NCBI GenBank assembly: GCA_050248735.1
Contig: JBFWRU010000007.1
Span: 124,001 to 188,000 of the forward strand
Reading direction: 5' to 3'
From: JACKFE01 sp050248735
GTDB taxonomy: Bacteria; Nitrospirota; Nitrospiria; Nitrospirales; UBA8639
Length of the DNA stretch: 64,000 bases
Shown here: in pieces, positions 52,852 through 61,906 of the stretch
How the letters are laid out: each line of letters begins with the position of its first letter
How positions within the stretch are numbered: position 1 is the stretch's first letter
Notes under the pieces: generated by a model
Told to the model about the DNA's origin: nothing
Seen by the model: the letters and a program-made list of their open reading frames with translations, nothing else
Databases searched by the model: none
Translations under genes and position numbers: made by a program

Positions 52852-54279
52852 ATGGCCGGATCGTTTGATGCCCTCCCACCGTGTTCAGATTCTTTCCTAA
52901 AGGCTCGCCTGGACGGTCTTAAGCTCTTGGCGCAGTGTCTTGAGGAGCCTATTGTCATTTTCAACCCGCAGATGGAGATGGTCTATGCCAACCCTTCGGC
53001 GGAACATATCCAAAAAGCCTGTCCACTTATGACTCCCGTGGATTCAAGTTTATTCTCGAGTGCTTCACAGGGGATTCCTTGTGACCCGTGCCCCGGCAAA
53101 GTGCTGTTCTCTGGACAGGGTTCGGGGGGACCGGCCCTGGGGGTGGTCGACGGGGCTGGGCTCGGCTTGAATCCTGCGTGCCCATTGCCACGAGCGTTAC
53201 CGTTAGAGCATGAAAACGGGAGCGTGCAATTTGCCATCATGATGGGAGCCCAGGGACGTCAGAGCCAGGTGATCCCTACCCCTGATTTATCTGCTTCCTT
53301 CCGGGATTCAATTCAGGGAATAGCCTCTGATGTGCCAACTCCGGAATTACCCCTGATCGGGGAAAGCCAGGCGATGCAACAATTAGTGGAAATGATCAAA
53401 TTGGTGGCTGCGAGTGAAGCGACCGTGCTCATTCAGGGAGAAAGCGGGACGGGAAAAGAGTTGGTGGCAAAGACGATCCATGGATTGAGTCGTCGCCGGT
53501 TACAACCGTTTGTCGTAGTGGAGTGCAGTGCGTTGCCTGATACCTTGTTGGAAAGTGAATTGTTTGGTCACGTCCGCGGAGCGTTTACGGGGGCGGTGGC
53601 AGACCGGAAGGGACTGTTTGAAGAAGCCGCAGGGGGGACGATTTTTTTGGATGAGATAGCCGATACGAGTCCGGCTTTTCAGGCCAGATTATTACGAGTC
53701 CTACAGGAGGGGGAAATCCGTCCAGTCGGAAGTAACCGTTCGATCAAGGTGAATGTCCGGGTGATTTCTGCCGGCAATAAAACCATTGAGGAACTGGTGG
53801 CATCGAAATTATTCCGTGCGGATTTGTATTATCGGTTGGCGGTGCTGCCTCTGACAGTTCCACCCTTACGAGAACGGCAGGAAGATATTCCAGTGTTGGT
53901 GAATCATTTTCTAACTAAATCTGCTTTGAGGCATGGACGGACTTCCCCGAACATCAGTGCGGAAACGTACCAGGCGTTGGTCCGGCAACCCTGGCAGGGG
54001 AATGTTCGTGAGTTGGAAAATCTGATCGAACGTGTGGTGGTGACCTGTTCAGGTCCCACCATTCACGTTCACGATGTATTCGGTCAGGAGGGTCAGAGTA
54101 TTGAACCCGCCAAAAGACATTTAAAGGTCATTGGGCAAAAAGCCCGGCAGGTAGCTGAACGTCAAAGAATTATTGAAGCCCTTCGTGAGGTAAAAGGGGA
54201 TAAAACCCGGGCAGCCAGGATGCTCAAAATCAGCCGTTCCAGTCTGTATAATAAACTCCGGTCCTACCAAATTTCCTAA
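52852..54279 (+). CDS. NtrC-family sigma54-dependent transcriptional activator with PAS-like sensor domain
   Basis: The 475-residue product has an N-terminal sensor region (about 10-150) starting PAS-like (LEEPIVIFNPQMEMVYANPS) with several cysteines (ACPLM, GIPCDPCPGKV, NPACPLP). The AAA+ domain (about 165-395) has Walker A GESGTGKE, the sigma54-contact loop RGAFTGA and Walker B GGTIFLDEI, with FRADLYYRLAVLPLTVPPLR and QPWQGNVRELEN. The C-terminal Fis-type HTH reads GDKTRAARMLKISRSSLYNK. The CxxC-like CDPC cluster could sense metal or redox state. Directly downstream are a palindrome and a sigma54 promoter leading to the multicopper oxidase. Confidence 0.93.
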   Translation: MAGSFDALPPCSDSFLKARLDGLKLLAQCLEEPIVIFNPQMEMVYANPSAEHIQKACPLMTPVDSSLFSSASQGIPCDPCPGKVLFSGQGSGGPALGVVDGAGLGLNPACPLPRALPLEHENGSVQFAIMMGAQGRQSQVIPTPDLSASFRDSIQGIASDVPTPELPLIGESQAMQQLVEMIKLVAASEATVLIQGESGTGKELVAKTIHGLSRRRLQPFVVVECSALPDTLLESELFGHVRGAFTGAVADRKGLFEEAAGGTIFLDEIADTSPAFQARLLRVLQEGEIRPVGSNRSIKVNVRVISAGNKTIEELVASKLFRADLYYRLAVLPLTVPPLRERQEDIPVLVNHFLTKSALRHGRTSPNISAETYQALVRQPWQGNVRELENLIERVVVTCSGPTIHVHDVFGQEGQSIEPAKRHLKVIGQKARQVAERQRIIEALREVKGDKTRAARMLKISRSSLYNKLRSYQIS

Positions 54280-54321
54280 CTTCCCATTTTTTGTCCCAAA
54301 CCTCCTCAAATCATACTTAAC

Positions 54322-54343
54322 GGCGTCCAAAAATTTGGACGCC
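54322..54343. promoter_or_regulatory. Palindrome GGCGTCCAAA-AA-TTTGGACGCC, candidate enhancer site
   Basis: Exact 10-bp arms (54322-54331 and 54334-54343) lie 43 bp after the activator stop and about 163 bp upstream of the -24 box at 54506, the right distance for an NtrC-type enhancer. Its central 16 bp match the palindrome at 3651-3668 except for one base. It could also serve as a terminator stem for the activator gene, but no T-run follows. Confidence 0.6.
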
Positions 54344-54505
54344 TAATTTATTGAATGACAACGAACTTTTGCTTTGACAAGCCAACCCTGTCCAAGGTTG
54401 TAGATTTCTGTCATCGAAATATTTTCGTCCGGTAGCCGGTTCAAGTATCCCTCCTGCCTGTCCAGTCTTGTCGATTCTTTTCTACCCGCGCTTTGTCGCA
54501 TCCAT

Positions 54506-54521
54506 TGGCATTGTTGTTGCT
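54506..54521 (+). promoter_or_regulatory. Sigma54 (-24/-12) promoter of the multicopper oxidase gene
   Basis: TGGCATTGTTGTTGCT matches TGGCA-N6-TTGCT with exactly 10 nt between GG and GC. Transcription should start near 54532, leaving a leader of about 190 nt before the ATG at 54719. Confidence 0.72.
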
Positions 54522-54718
54522 GACTTATGAGTGTGCCGACACTGGGTTGGGTGTGATGGACCGGCCTCCGGAATGCCCGATCTTCTTAAGAGGGGATACC
54601 TGGTGTCGGCATTTATTGAACCGGCCGTGACGTGAGGGAGGCGGAGAGGAGAGTGGCGATCCATATGACAAAATTGGATATATTATTAACCCCATATTTT
54701 ACGTAAGGAGGCCGGAGA

Positions 54719-57700
54719 ATGTATCACGGCAAGAGTACATTGTTCACTGCTTCAGCCTTCTTAGCGCTATTTGGAGGGGCGACGCTGTTCGGCTTCCCAC
54801 CTTCGGTTGGCGCTGAGAATGTTGGTGCTTCACATGTGCATTCCGCAGGAATGGGCGAGCAACCTCCAGGATGGGCCGAACGTCTGAAAGGACAGACCAT
54901 CGTGGAAGATTCCATGGAGGGCCGGGCAGAACGGGCGGCGTTAGTCGAGCAACAACACAATCGGCTCATGCAGCAAATGCAAAAGGATATGGAGGTCAAC
55001 GGTCAGAACAGCGGCGCGTTTAACTCCATGTCGATGATCCATCAGTATGGTGCCGGTCAGGGCACGGGTTTATTGTCCAGCACGCCGGGTGTCGAGCCGG
55101 TGTCCATGAAGGGGGGGCTGTGTCCAAAAACTGCTCCCGTCCGCAATTATGATGTCTCGGCTATCAATGCGGAAATTACGTTGAACCAATGGATGGACTA
55201 TTACCCGGGGTATATGTATGTCCTGACCGAGAACATTGACAAGGTTCGTGAAGAAGAGGCCAAAAATGCGGCTGCTCGCGAGAAAGAAGGACATCACGAT
55301 CCCGGGGGAGTGAAAAACGGGATTCAGGATCAATGGATTCAACCCCTGGTCATCCGGGGAAATCAGGGAGATTGCATTAAGGTCACTCTGCGCAATCAAT
55401 TGGAATTTGGCGAAGAAGTGAGTTTGCATATCAACGGATCGGATATGGTGATGAGCAAAACCGGCCAAGCGGCCACCACCACCAATCCGGACACGGTGGC
55501 CCCTGAAGGCGGCACGGTCGAGATGGAGTGGTATATCCATCCCGATACCCAGGAAGGCGGCCGTCAGTTTCACACCTACAGCAATGACCGAGAATTAACG
55601 GTCATGGGTCTGTTCGGGGTGTTTGTCGTCGAACCGCGGAATTCGGAATACTGGGAGCCATTGGGAACCGGACCAGCCACCAAAGCCTCCAGTGGGTGGC
55701 AGGTGATGATTGAAAACGGCACCGGTCCGGATTTCCGTGAATTTGTGTTGATCTATCACGAAGTCGGAGACGAAGCGTTTCGCCCGGTGAATAAACATGG
55801 CGATTTCCTGCCGCAACGGGATCCGTTGAGCGATGCCTATCGCCCAGGGGCCCGGGCCCTGAATTATCGCAGTGAGCCTTTCGGTATCAATAACATGCAT
55901 GTACAGCATGAATATTTTGGATTCGAGGACGAGTCCATGGCCTATAGTTCTTATACCTTTGGCGATGCGGCGCCCACCATTCCCCGAAGTTATTTGGGAG
56001 ATCCGGCCAAATTTCGCATTGTGCACGGCGGGTCGGAAGTCTTCCACTCTCATCATCCGCATGGCGGGTCCATCCGGTGGCAGCGAAGCCCGCGGGCTAC
56101 GCAAATGCCCGTGTGGAGTACGGGTCAAAACGGGCCGGTGAAATATCCGGTGGTCCGGACGAAGTCCGACCGGGTAGACGTGGAAGTGATCGGACCGGCC
56201 GAGGCGCTGGATCTGGAAACCGAGTGCGGATCCGGTCTGTGCCAATGGTTGGCCGGAGACTTTTTGTTCCATTGCCACGTGGCGCACCATTATGTGGCCG
56301 GCATGTGGGGCTACTGGCGGGTCTACAACACTCTTCAGGTTCCGGGAGTGCAGAGTGACGTGATGCCGCCCATGCGTGAATTGCCGGATCGAATCGGGCG
56401 CATTCACAAGCCCGTGTCGTCCGATGCCCTGGTGGGGACCACGGTGAATTGGTTCGGCAAGAAATTCAAGATCGTCGATAAAGGAAAGAGCAATTGGAAT
56501 TTGGAACCGGCGGTCGTCACGGTGAAAGACTGGGTAGAAATGCAGTTGAGCAACCAGGGAAAACCCGGTCATGCCGATGACGAATTAGGCCAGTTGATGG
56601 CGTATGATGCCACCGTGGTGGATTGGATTTGGTCCGGTAATAAAGCCATGAGTGAGAAAGAGCCCACCTTGGGAGCAAACCCCAAGTATCATCCCGAGTG
56701 GCAGGGTTATAAACCCGGGGAACGGCGGGCTATCTGGTTTGAACCGTCAACCGGGAAAGTGGCATGGCCGTGGCTGACGCCGCATTTCGGAAAACGGGCG
56801 CCATTCTCCAATGATCATAATCCGGCTCCGTGGCTGGAAATGATCCGCTTGAATTCTGACGGCACCCGGTCGGTGGAACCGGCCAAAGCGGGTGAGAACG
56901 GGCCCTGGAGCCTTTGTCCGGATCGTGCCGGATCGCAAAAATACAATGTGCATTTCATTAAGCTGCCTATCGAACTGTCCGCCGCGGAAGGCAGTGAGCC
57001 GGCGATCGTGGATCCCAATGGGTTGCTCTATGTGGTGCATGATGAAGAGGAGGCCGTTCGAGCCGACAACAATAAAAAGTTTCCGTTGGTGGTTCGGGCC
57101 AATGTGTATGACTGTGTGGACTGGACGCTGACCAGCGAATGGCTGGATGATGACATTACCAACTTCCAATCCTCAAAAATCAATACGCATTTCCATTTCC
57201 TTCAGTTCGATAATCAGGCCTCCGATGGCGTGATTTCGGGATTCTCCTATGAGCAATCGATGCGGCCGTTCACGCAATTCAATAAGGATGTGAAAAAGGG
57301 GCTGCCGGTGCCCATGAATGCCAAGATCACGAAAGCCGCCAAAAAAGGCGATAAAACCATCAGTGTCAGTAACGGGGCGCAATACCATGTGGGTATCCCC
57401 ATCTTGATCGGTGCGGACAATGTGAAGGGCAATGAAGTCCAACGCATCGTGAAAATCGAGAAGAATGTGCTGACGTTGGCGCAGCCGTTACGGAACGCCC
57501 ATCCGGTGGATGACATTGTGACGGTGGAATATGTCCGGCAGCGGTTCTGGGCGGATGCCGATGTTGGGAGTGTCTTCTGGCATGACCACGCGTTCGGTGG
57601 CACCACCTGGCCGCATGGGGCCGTGGGAACCATCATCACGGAACCATTCGGTTCCACATGGCATGATCCGGTGACCGGGAAACCCATTCGTTCCGGACCG

Positions 57701-59602
57701 ATTGCCGATATTCATGCCACCGAACGGGTCGGGCATGATGTGGCGGGCAGTTTCCGCGAATTGATGGTGCACATCCAGGATACGGTGCCGCACACGGTGA
57801 ATATCGTGACGGCCGGGAATCCTCCGGGGCAGCCCGTGGATGTGGCGTTGGAGGCGGGACGGACGGTGTCCTTCATCATGCCGCCCAACGACAAAATCAA
57901 AATGACGCCGATGCCGTTTCTGAATGGGGGAACCCATACGACTGGCGGGGCGTTAAATTTCCGGGCGGAGCCGTTCGCGCAACGCCTGTCCAACAATCCT
58001 GACACGTCAAAAATCTTCAGCAGTAAGGTGCATGGAGATCCCAGCACGCCCATGATTCGTGCCTATCTGGGCGATGCGATGGTGTTCCGGTTGCTGGATG
58101 TCACGATGAACGAGAGCAACGTGTTCACCATTTCCGGGCATACGTTCTGGTCGGAGCGGTATGCACCGGAAGCCAATCGGAAAAATTCTTTGCATATCGG
58201 GATTGCCGAGCGGTATGACCTGGTCGTGGCCGAAGCGGGCGGTCCCCGGCATCAGCCGGGCGATTATCTGCTCTTCAACGGCCGGAGTTCCAAGTTCTCG
58301 GAAGGGTCCTGGAGTATCATCCGGGTGCTGGATAAACCGACAGCCGATCTTCAACCCCTGCCCAATAAGGCGTATGGAAGAGAAGGCGTACCTGAAAAAC
58401 TTCCCGTATGTCCCGGTGACGCGCCGGTGAAGGATTTCAGTGTCGTGGCCATTGATTTTCCGGGGATGAGTCTCAATCCGAACGCGCCGGAAGCCATTGA
58501 AGTGGACTTCGAGCGGAAGATCGAACTCCGGAATCCCGATGCCAAAATTTATGTCCTGGAAGACGAAGTGGCCAAGGTCTCGGGGGATGCCCAGCCGATG
58601 CCGCTGACCCTCCGCGTGAATGTCGGTGATTGTGTAAAAGTAAAGCTCACCAACAAGATGAAAGACAGCCGGGCGTCGTTCTCGGCCTTCGGGATGGCGT
58701 TTGATCCTCATGATTCACAAGGTGTGAATCTGGGTAATAATACCGGTGAGCAAACAGTGGCCCCTGGAGAGTCCCGTGTCTACACCTATTATGCCGACCC
58801 CTTTAACGGGGAAGGTCAGATGTTGGTGTGGGATTTCGGCAATGTAGCCATGAATCCGCGAAACGGACTGTTTGGAGGTATCATCATCGGACCGAAGGGG
58901 TCTTCGTATCGTGATCCCAAGACGGGGGCCGATGTGTCCTTGAAGAACAGCTGGGTGGCGGATGTCTTGATTGACCACACGATTCCCGGGAACGAAGGCC
59001 GGGCGAACTACCGTGATGTGGCCTTGTTCTTTCAGGACGAGGACAACATCATCGGCACGGCCTTTATGCCCTATGTGCAAAACGTGGCGGGATTGACGGC
59101 GATTAACTATCGCGCCGAACCCTACCCGTATCGGGAAGAAGTCGGATGCACGTTGGGTCGCATGTTCCAACCGTGTGAAGTGGATAATCCCAAGGATCCG
59201 GTCACGCCGGTGATCGAAGCCCATGCGGGGGATCCGGTGCGGATCCATGTGTTTGGGGCAAGCAGTGAACAAAACGGCATGTTCACCGTCGAAAAGCATG
59301 AATGGCCGATTGAGCCGTTCCTTCCGGGTGCGGACGTTATCAGCACCGTAGAATTCGCGGCTTCCGAGGGTTTGGATGTGTTCATCCCCGGTGCAGGAGG
59401 AAAGTGGTCCCTACCTGGCGACTACACGTATGGCAACGGTCGGTTGCCCTATTCGCAATCCGGGCAATGGGGCTATATGCGAGTGCTGCCTCATACCGAT
59501 CAGCGGATTCTTCCGTTGGGTGGACCTTCCAGTTCGTTCAAACAGGCCGCACTGGATACCTTCAACGGCGAACCGCGGATTATTCCAACCGCTGCTCAAT
59601 AA
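54719..59602 (+). CDS. Giant periplasmic multicopper oxidase (1627 aa, about six cupredoxin domains)
   Basis: The start follows TAAGGAGG. A signal peptide (about 1-32, FPPSVGA-EN) is followed by three cupredoxin-pair units. Unit 1 (about 130-560) has HSHHPH at H443-H448 (HxxHxH) and HCHVAHHYVAGM (H518, C519, H520, H524, M529), a complete type-1 plus trinuclear motif pair. Unit 2 (about 740-1050) has HFH (H824, H826) and FWHDHAFGG (H955, H957). Unit 3 (about 1160-1627) keeps the fold pattern but no HxH pairs. So all four oxidase motifs exist, but in permuted order: the HCH half comes before the two simple HxH motifs. Size and permutation recall hexacupredoxin oxidases such as MnxG or ceruloplasmin; the substrate (Mn, Cu, Fe or other) is unknown. 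Confidence 0.9.
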   Translation: MYHGKSTLFTASAFLALFGGATLFGFPPSVGAENVGASHVHSAGMGEQPPGWAERLKGQTIVEDSMEGRAERAALVEQQHNRLMQQMQKDMEVNGQNSGAFNSMSMIHQYGAGQGTGLLSSTPGVEPVSMKGGLCPKTAPVRNYDVSAINAEITLNQWMDYYPGYMYVLTENIDKVREEEAKNAAAREKEGHHDPGGVKNGIQDQWIQPLVIRGNQGDCIKVTLRNQLEFGEEVSLHINGSDMVMSKTGQAATTTNPDTVAPEGGTVEMEWYIHPDTQEGGRQFHTYSNDRELTVMGLFGVFVVEPRNSEYWEPLGTGPATKASSGWQVMIENGTGPDFREFVLIYHEVGDEAFRPVNKHGDFLPQRDPLSDAYRPGARALNYRSEPFGINNMHVQHEYFGFEDESMAYSSYTFGDAAPTIPRSYLGDPAKFRIVHGGSEVFHSHHPHGGSIRWQRSPRATQMPVWSTGQNGPVKYPVVRTKSDRVDVEVIGPAEALDLETECGSGLCQWLAGDFLFHCHVAHHYVAGMWGYWRVYNTLQVPGVQSDVMPPMRELPDRIGRIHKPVSSDALVGTTVNWFGKKFKIVDKGKSNWNLEPAVVTVKDWVEMQLSNQGKPGHADDELGQLMAYDATVVDWIWSGNKAMSEKEPTLGANPKYHPEWQGYKPGERRAIWFEPSTGKVAWPWLTPHFGKRAPFSNDHNPAPWLEMIRLNSDGTRSVEPAKAGENGPWSLCPDRAGSQKYNVHFIKLPIELSAAEGSEPAIVDPNGLLYVVHDEEEAVRADNNKKFPLVVRANVYDCVDWTLTSEWLDDDITNFQSSKINTHFHFLQFDNQASDGVISGFSYEQSMRPFTQFNKDVKKGLPVPMNAKITKAAKKGDKTISVSNGAQYHVGIPILIGADNVKGNEVQRIVKIEKNVLTLAQPLRNAHPVDDIVTVEYVRQRFWADADVGSVFWHDHAFGGTTWPHGAVGTIITEPFGSTWHDPVTGKPIRSGPIADIHATERVGHDVAGSFRELMVHIQDTVPHTVNIVTAGNPPGQPVDVALEAGRTVSFIMPPNDKIKMTPMPFLNGGTHTTGGALNFRAEPFAQRLSNNPDTSKIFSSKVHGDPSTPMIRAYLGDAMVFRLLDVTMNESNVFTISGHTFWSERYAPEANRKNSLHIGIAERYDLVVAEAGGPRHQPGDYLLFNGRSSKFSEGSWSIIRVLDKPTADLQPLPNKAYGREGVPEKLPVCPGDAPVKDFSVVAIDFPGMSLNPNAPEAIEVDFERKIELRNPDAKIYVLEDEVAKVSGDAQPMPLTLRVNVGDCVKVKLTNKMKDSRASFSAFGMAFDPHDSQGVNLGNNTGEQTVAPGESRVYTYYADPFNGEGQMLVWDFGNVAMNPRNGLFGGIIIGPKGSSYRDPKTGADVSLKNSWVADVLIDHTIPGNEGRANYRDVALFFQDEDNIIGTAFMPYVQNVAGLTAINYRAEPYPYREEVGCTLGRMFQPCEVDNPKDPVTPVIEAHAGDPVRIHVFGASSEQNGMFTVEKHEWPIEPFLPGADVISTVEFAASEGLDVFIPGAGGKWSLPGDYTYGNGRLPYSQSGQWGYMRVLPHTDQRILPLGGPSSSFKQAALDTFNGEPRIIPTAAQ

Positions 59603-59630
59603 GACCCTTCGGGTCTGAGGCGGGCAATCG

Positions 59631-59665
59631 AGCGGGGAAGTCGAAAGGCTTCCCCGCTTTTTTTT
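59631..59665 (+). terminator. Rho-independent terminator after the multicopper oxidase gene
   Basis: AGCGGGGAAG (59631-59640) and CTTCCCCGCT (59649-59658) form a perfect 10-bp stem with loop TCGAAAGG, then eight Ts (59658-59665). It is the clearest terminator in the window and separates the oxidase from the next genes. Confidence 0.93.
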
Positions 59666-59861
59666 CTGGGATGCGTCCACCCTGAGGAGGATTGAAGACT
59701 ATTCTTGAATTAAACGGAAATATCCCGCATGCACCGGAGTCTTCTTGGGGACCGTGACGGTTTTAGGGTAAGATGAAACTAGCCTTTCATTGTTTGAATA
59801 AGGCAACATTAATCATAGGCATACATGTTCAGACAGCATGATTTCAACCGGGAGGTGTCCA

Positions 59862-60458
59862 ATGCAACAACGCATCATCCGAACGGTCTGTGTGATGATA
59901 GTAGGACTGGTGGCTCTGCAGTATCAGGTTTCCGGATTGTCCTGGGCCGCGGAAGACAAGGGCGCGACAGTGAGTATGAAGCCGGAGGTGGTGGCTGACT
60001 ATATTCATGCGGTGATTGAGGCGGATCGCACCCTCTATACCACCCATGTGGTGGATCGCATGCAGGAAACCGGGACGGTGATCGCATCGGAAGGATGGAA
60101 AAAACGAAACGCCCTACCGCTGCCCGCGCAGATGTTACTGCTTGCGGGATTAAAGGTTGGGGAAAGCGGGCTGGGATTGCAATATCGCCTGGCCAGTTTG
60201 TTCCCCATTTACGAACGGAATGGGCCTACCACCGATTTTGAGCGAGAGGGCCTGGAAGCAGTGGAAAAAGATCCGGGCAAACCCTACAGCGGTGTGATTA
60301 CAAGAGGAGATAAACGATATTTTAAGGCGATCTATGCGGACAGAGCGGTGTCCAAAGCTTGTGTCAATTGTCACAATACCCATATTTTAAGTGGGAAACG
60401 TGACCGGGAAGTTGGTGATGTCATGGGAGGGGTGATTATTTCCTTCCCGTTGGATTAA
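59862..60458 (+). CDS. Exported monohaem DUF3365 (Tll0287-like) protein
   Basis: The start is the ATG at 59862, with GGGAGG 6 nt upstream; the frame is open from 59838. The 198-residue product has a signal peptide (about 1-30, ending SWAAED) and a PAS-like periplasmic domain ending with one haem motif, CVNCH at 167-171, followed by NTHILSGKRDREVGDVMGG, the usual end of DUF3365 proteins. Tll0287-like domains are haem-binding redox or gas sensors or electron carriers. No kinase domain is attached. Placed between a multicopper oxidase and a cupredoxin-like protein, it may be an electron carrier of that set. Confidence 0.85.
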   Translation: MQQRIIRTVCVMIVGLVALQYQVSGLSWAAEDKGATVSMKPEVVADYIHAVIEADRTLYTTHVVDRMQETGTVIASEGWKKRNALPLPAQMLLLAGLKVGESGLGLQYRLASLFPIYERNGPTTDFEREGLEAVEKDPGKPYSGVITRGDKRYFKAIYADRAVSKACVNCHNTHILSGKRDREVGDVMGGVIISFPLD

Positions 60459-60590
60459 GTCATAGGGGTCGTGATTTTGTGGTGCCAGGTGGAGGAGTGG
60501 GTCGTTGCGACGAGTTGAGCCGGTGTCGCTCCGGATGTTTGCTCGCCTTCTCACCGTATCCCTCAGGCCCCGTGTTGGAAGGAGGGTTTC

Positions 60591-61502
60591 ATGAGCATGT
60601 GGAAAGGATTGAGTCTGGCGGGAGTTCTCGTGGCGATGGTGGCGACCCCGCTGTTTGCGTATGAGGAGATGACGGTGGAGGGAGGAGGCGCCCTTTCGGG
60701 GAAAGTGACCCTGAATGGAAAAGTCCCTCAACCCAAGGGATACAACCTCGTTACATTTCCGGATCCCATTTATTGCGGGCGCATTTCCACGGGAAATGGC
60801 TGGAGACTGTTGCAGCCGTTCACCGTGAGTGCGGATGGCGGATTCCAAAATGTGGTGGTTTTGTTGACGGACATTGAAAAGGGGAAACCGTTTCACTACA
60901 CGCCGCCACGCATTGAAGCCGTGGATTGTAAGTTCGAACCCTATATCACCGTGGTCCGGGATCGCGATAAGGTCGAAGTCGTCAACCTGGATCCCGTCCT
61001 CCATGACATTCAGGCCTATGAAACCTCAGATCTCGGCGCACGGGTGTTATTCAATGTCCCGCTTCCCATGAGTCAACGGTTAACGAAACGCGAACTCCTG
61101 AAAAAAGTCACCGTGAAAAATCGAGCCGGTAAGGTGATGTCGCAACCCATCAAGATGCGAAGAGGACGAAACATCTTTGTCATGCAGTGCGGGTTTCATG
61201 CCTACATGGAGAGTTGGGGGTTGGCGGTCGATCACCCGTATTATGTCTTGACCGATCAGGATGGGAACTTCACTATCGCCGATATTCCGCCGGGCACCTA
61301 TCATGTGTCGGTCTGGCATCCCATGGTCGATCAGGAATTCATGGTGACCATTGAAGCCGGGAAAACCGCCCCGCTTGATGTACAGTTCGAAGCGCCCCAA
61401 GGCCGGCTCTATGCCAATGCCTTGGAAGATACACCCCGCTTCGGCATGGAATTGTTGGGTGATGCGGTGATCGACCCGATTGTGGAAAAGCAAGTGCCCT
61501 AA
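60591..61502 (+). CDS. Exported cupredoxin-like protein with carboxypeptidase-regulatory-like domain (paralogue of the 2386-3369 gene)
   Basis: The start ATG follows GAAGGAGGG. The 303-residue product has a signal peptide (about 1-23, ending LFA-YEE). ALSGKV, CGRISTG (C62), H138 in LHDIQAYE, and QCGFHAYMESWG (C200, H203, M206) give a plausible type-1 copper site. C113 may form a disulfide with C62. FTIADIPPGTYHVSVWHP is the carboxypeptidase-regulatory-like strand pattern. It differs from its paralogue in lacking the His-rich tail. It lies 130 bp after the DUF3365 gene and about 1 kb after the multicopper oxidase terminator; a physiological electron partner for the oxidase is a sensible guess. 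Confidence 0.82.
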   Translation: MSMWKGLSLAGVLVAMVATPLFAYEEMTVEGGGALSGKVTLNGKVPQPKGYNLVTFPDPIYCGRISTGNGWRLLQPFTVSADGGFQNVVVLLTDIEKGKPFHYTPPRIEAVDCKFEPYITVVRDRDKVEVVNLDPVLHDIQAYETSDLGARVLFNVPLPMSQRLTKRELLKKVTVKNRAGKVMSQPIKMRRGRNIFVMQCGFHAYMESWGLAVDHPYYVLTDQDGNFTIADIPPGTYHVSVWHPMVDQEFMVTIEAGKTAPLDVQFEAPQGRLYANALEDTPRFGMELLGDAVIDPIVEKQVP

Positions 61503-61906
61503 ATCTGATTGCATATCCGACCAGAAACAGGCGGGTGTGGTCTATGGAACCGCATCCGCCTGCTCATGTCCCTGTCCTGGAACTTCCTTCCTCACTTCCT
61601 TTTCTGGCTCTAGAGACTTTCACCCTTCTTCTTCACCATGACTAGAAGCGGTCATGGAGGACGGCCAGTTCACCTATATGTATGACAACTGACCACCAGA
61701 TTCCTTCCTCAAAAAAAATGGGGTTGCCATAAGGTATTTCTACTGATAGGAAACAGAAAGCACGGTTGATCCAGCCCGAGGGGGCCCATCAGACCAGGGG
61801 TATGAACTTTTTTCTTTCTCTTGACGACAGACCGGTTGAGAAAGGTTCTGGAACGCTCAAGAGCCCTGAGGACATAATCGGCAGCACACGTTGACTCCCC
61901 ATCGTT
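61503..61906. other. Gap without a supported gene
   Basis: About 400 bp between the cupredoxin-like gene and the next hypothetical gene. No good promoter match, repeat or small gene was seen. Confidence 0.45.

Noticed and set aside
54430..54460. T-loop-like GGTTCAAGTATCC suggesting a tRNA
   Set aside because: No matching acceptor, D- or anticodon stems could be built around it.
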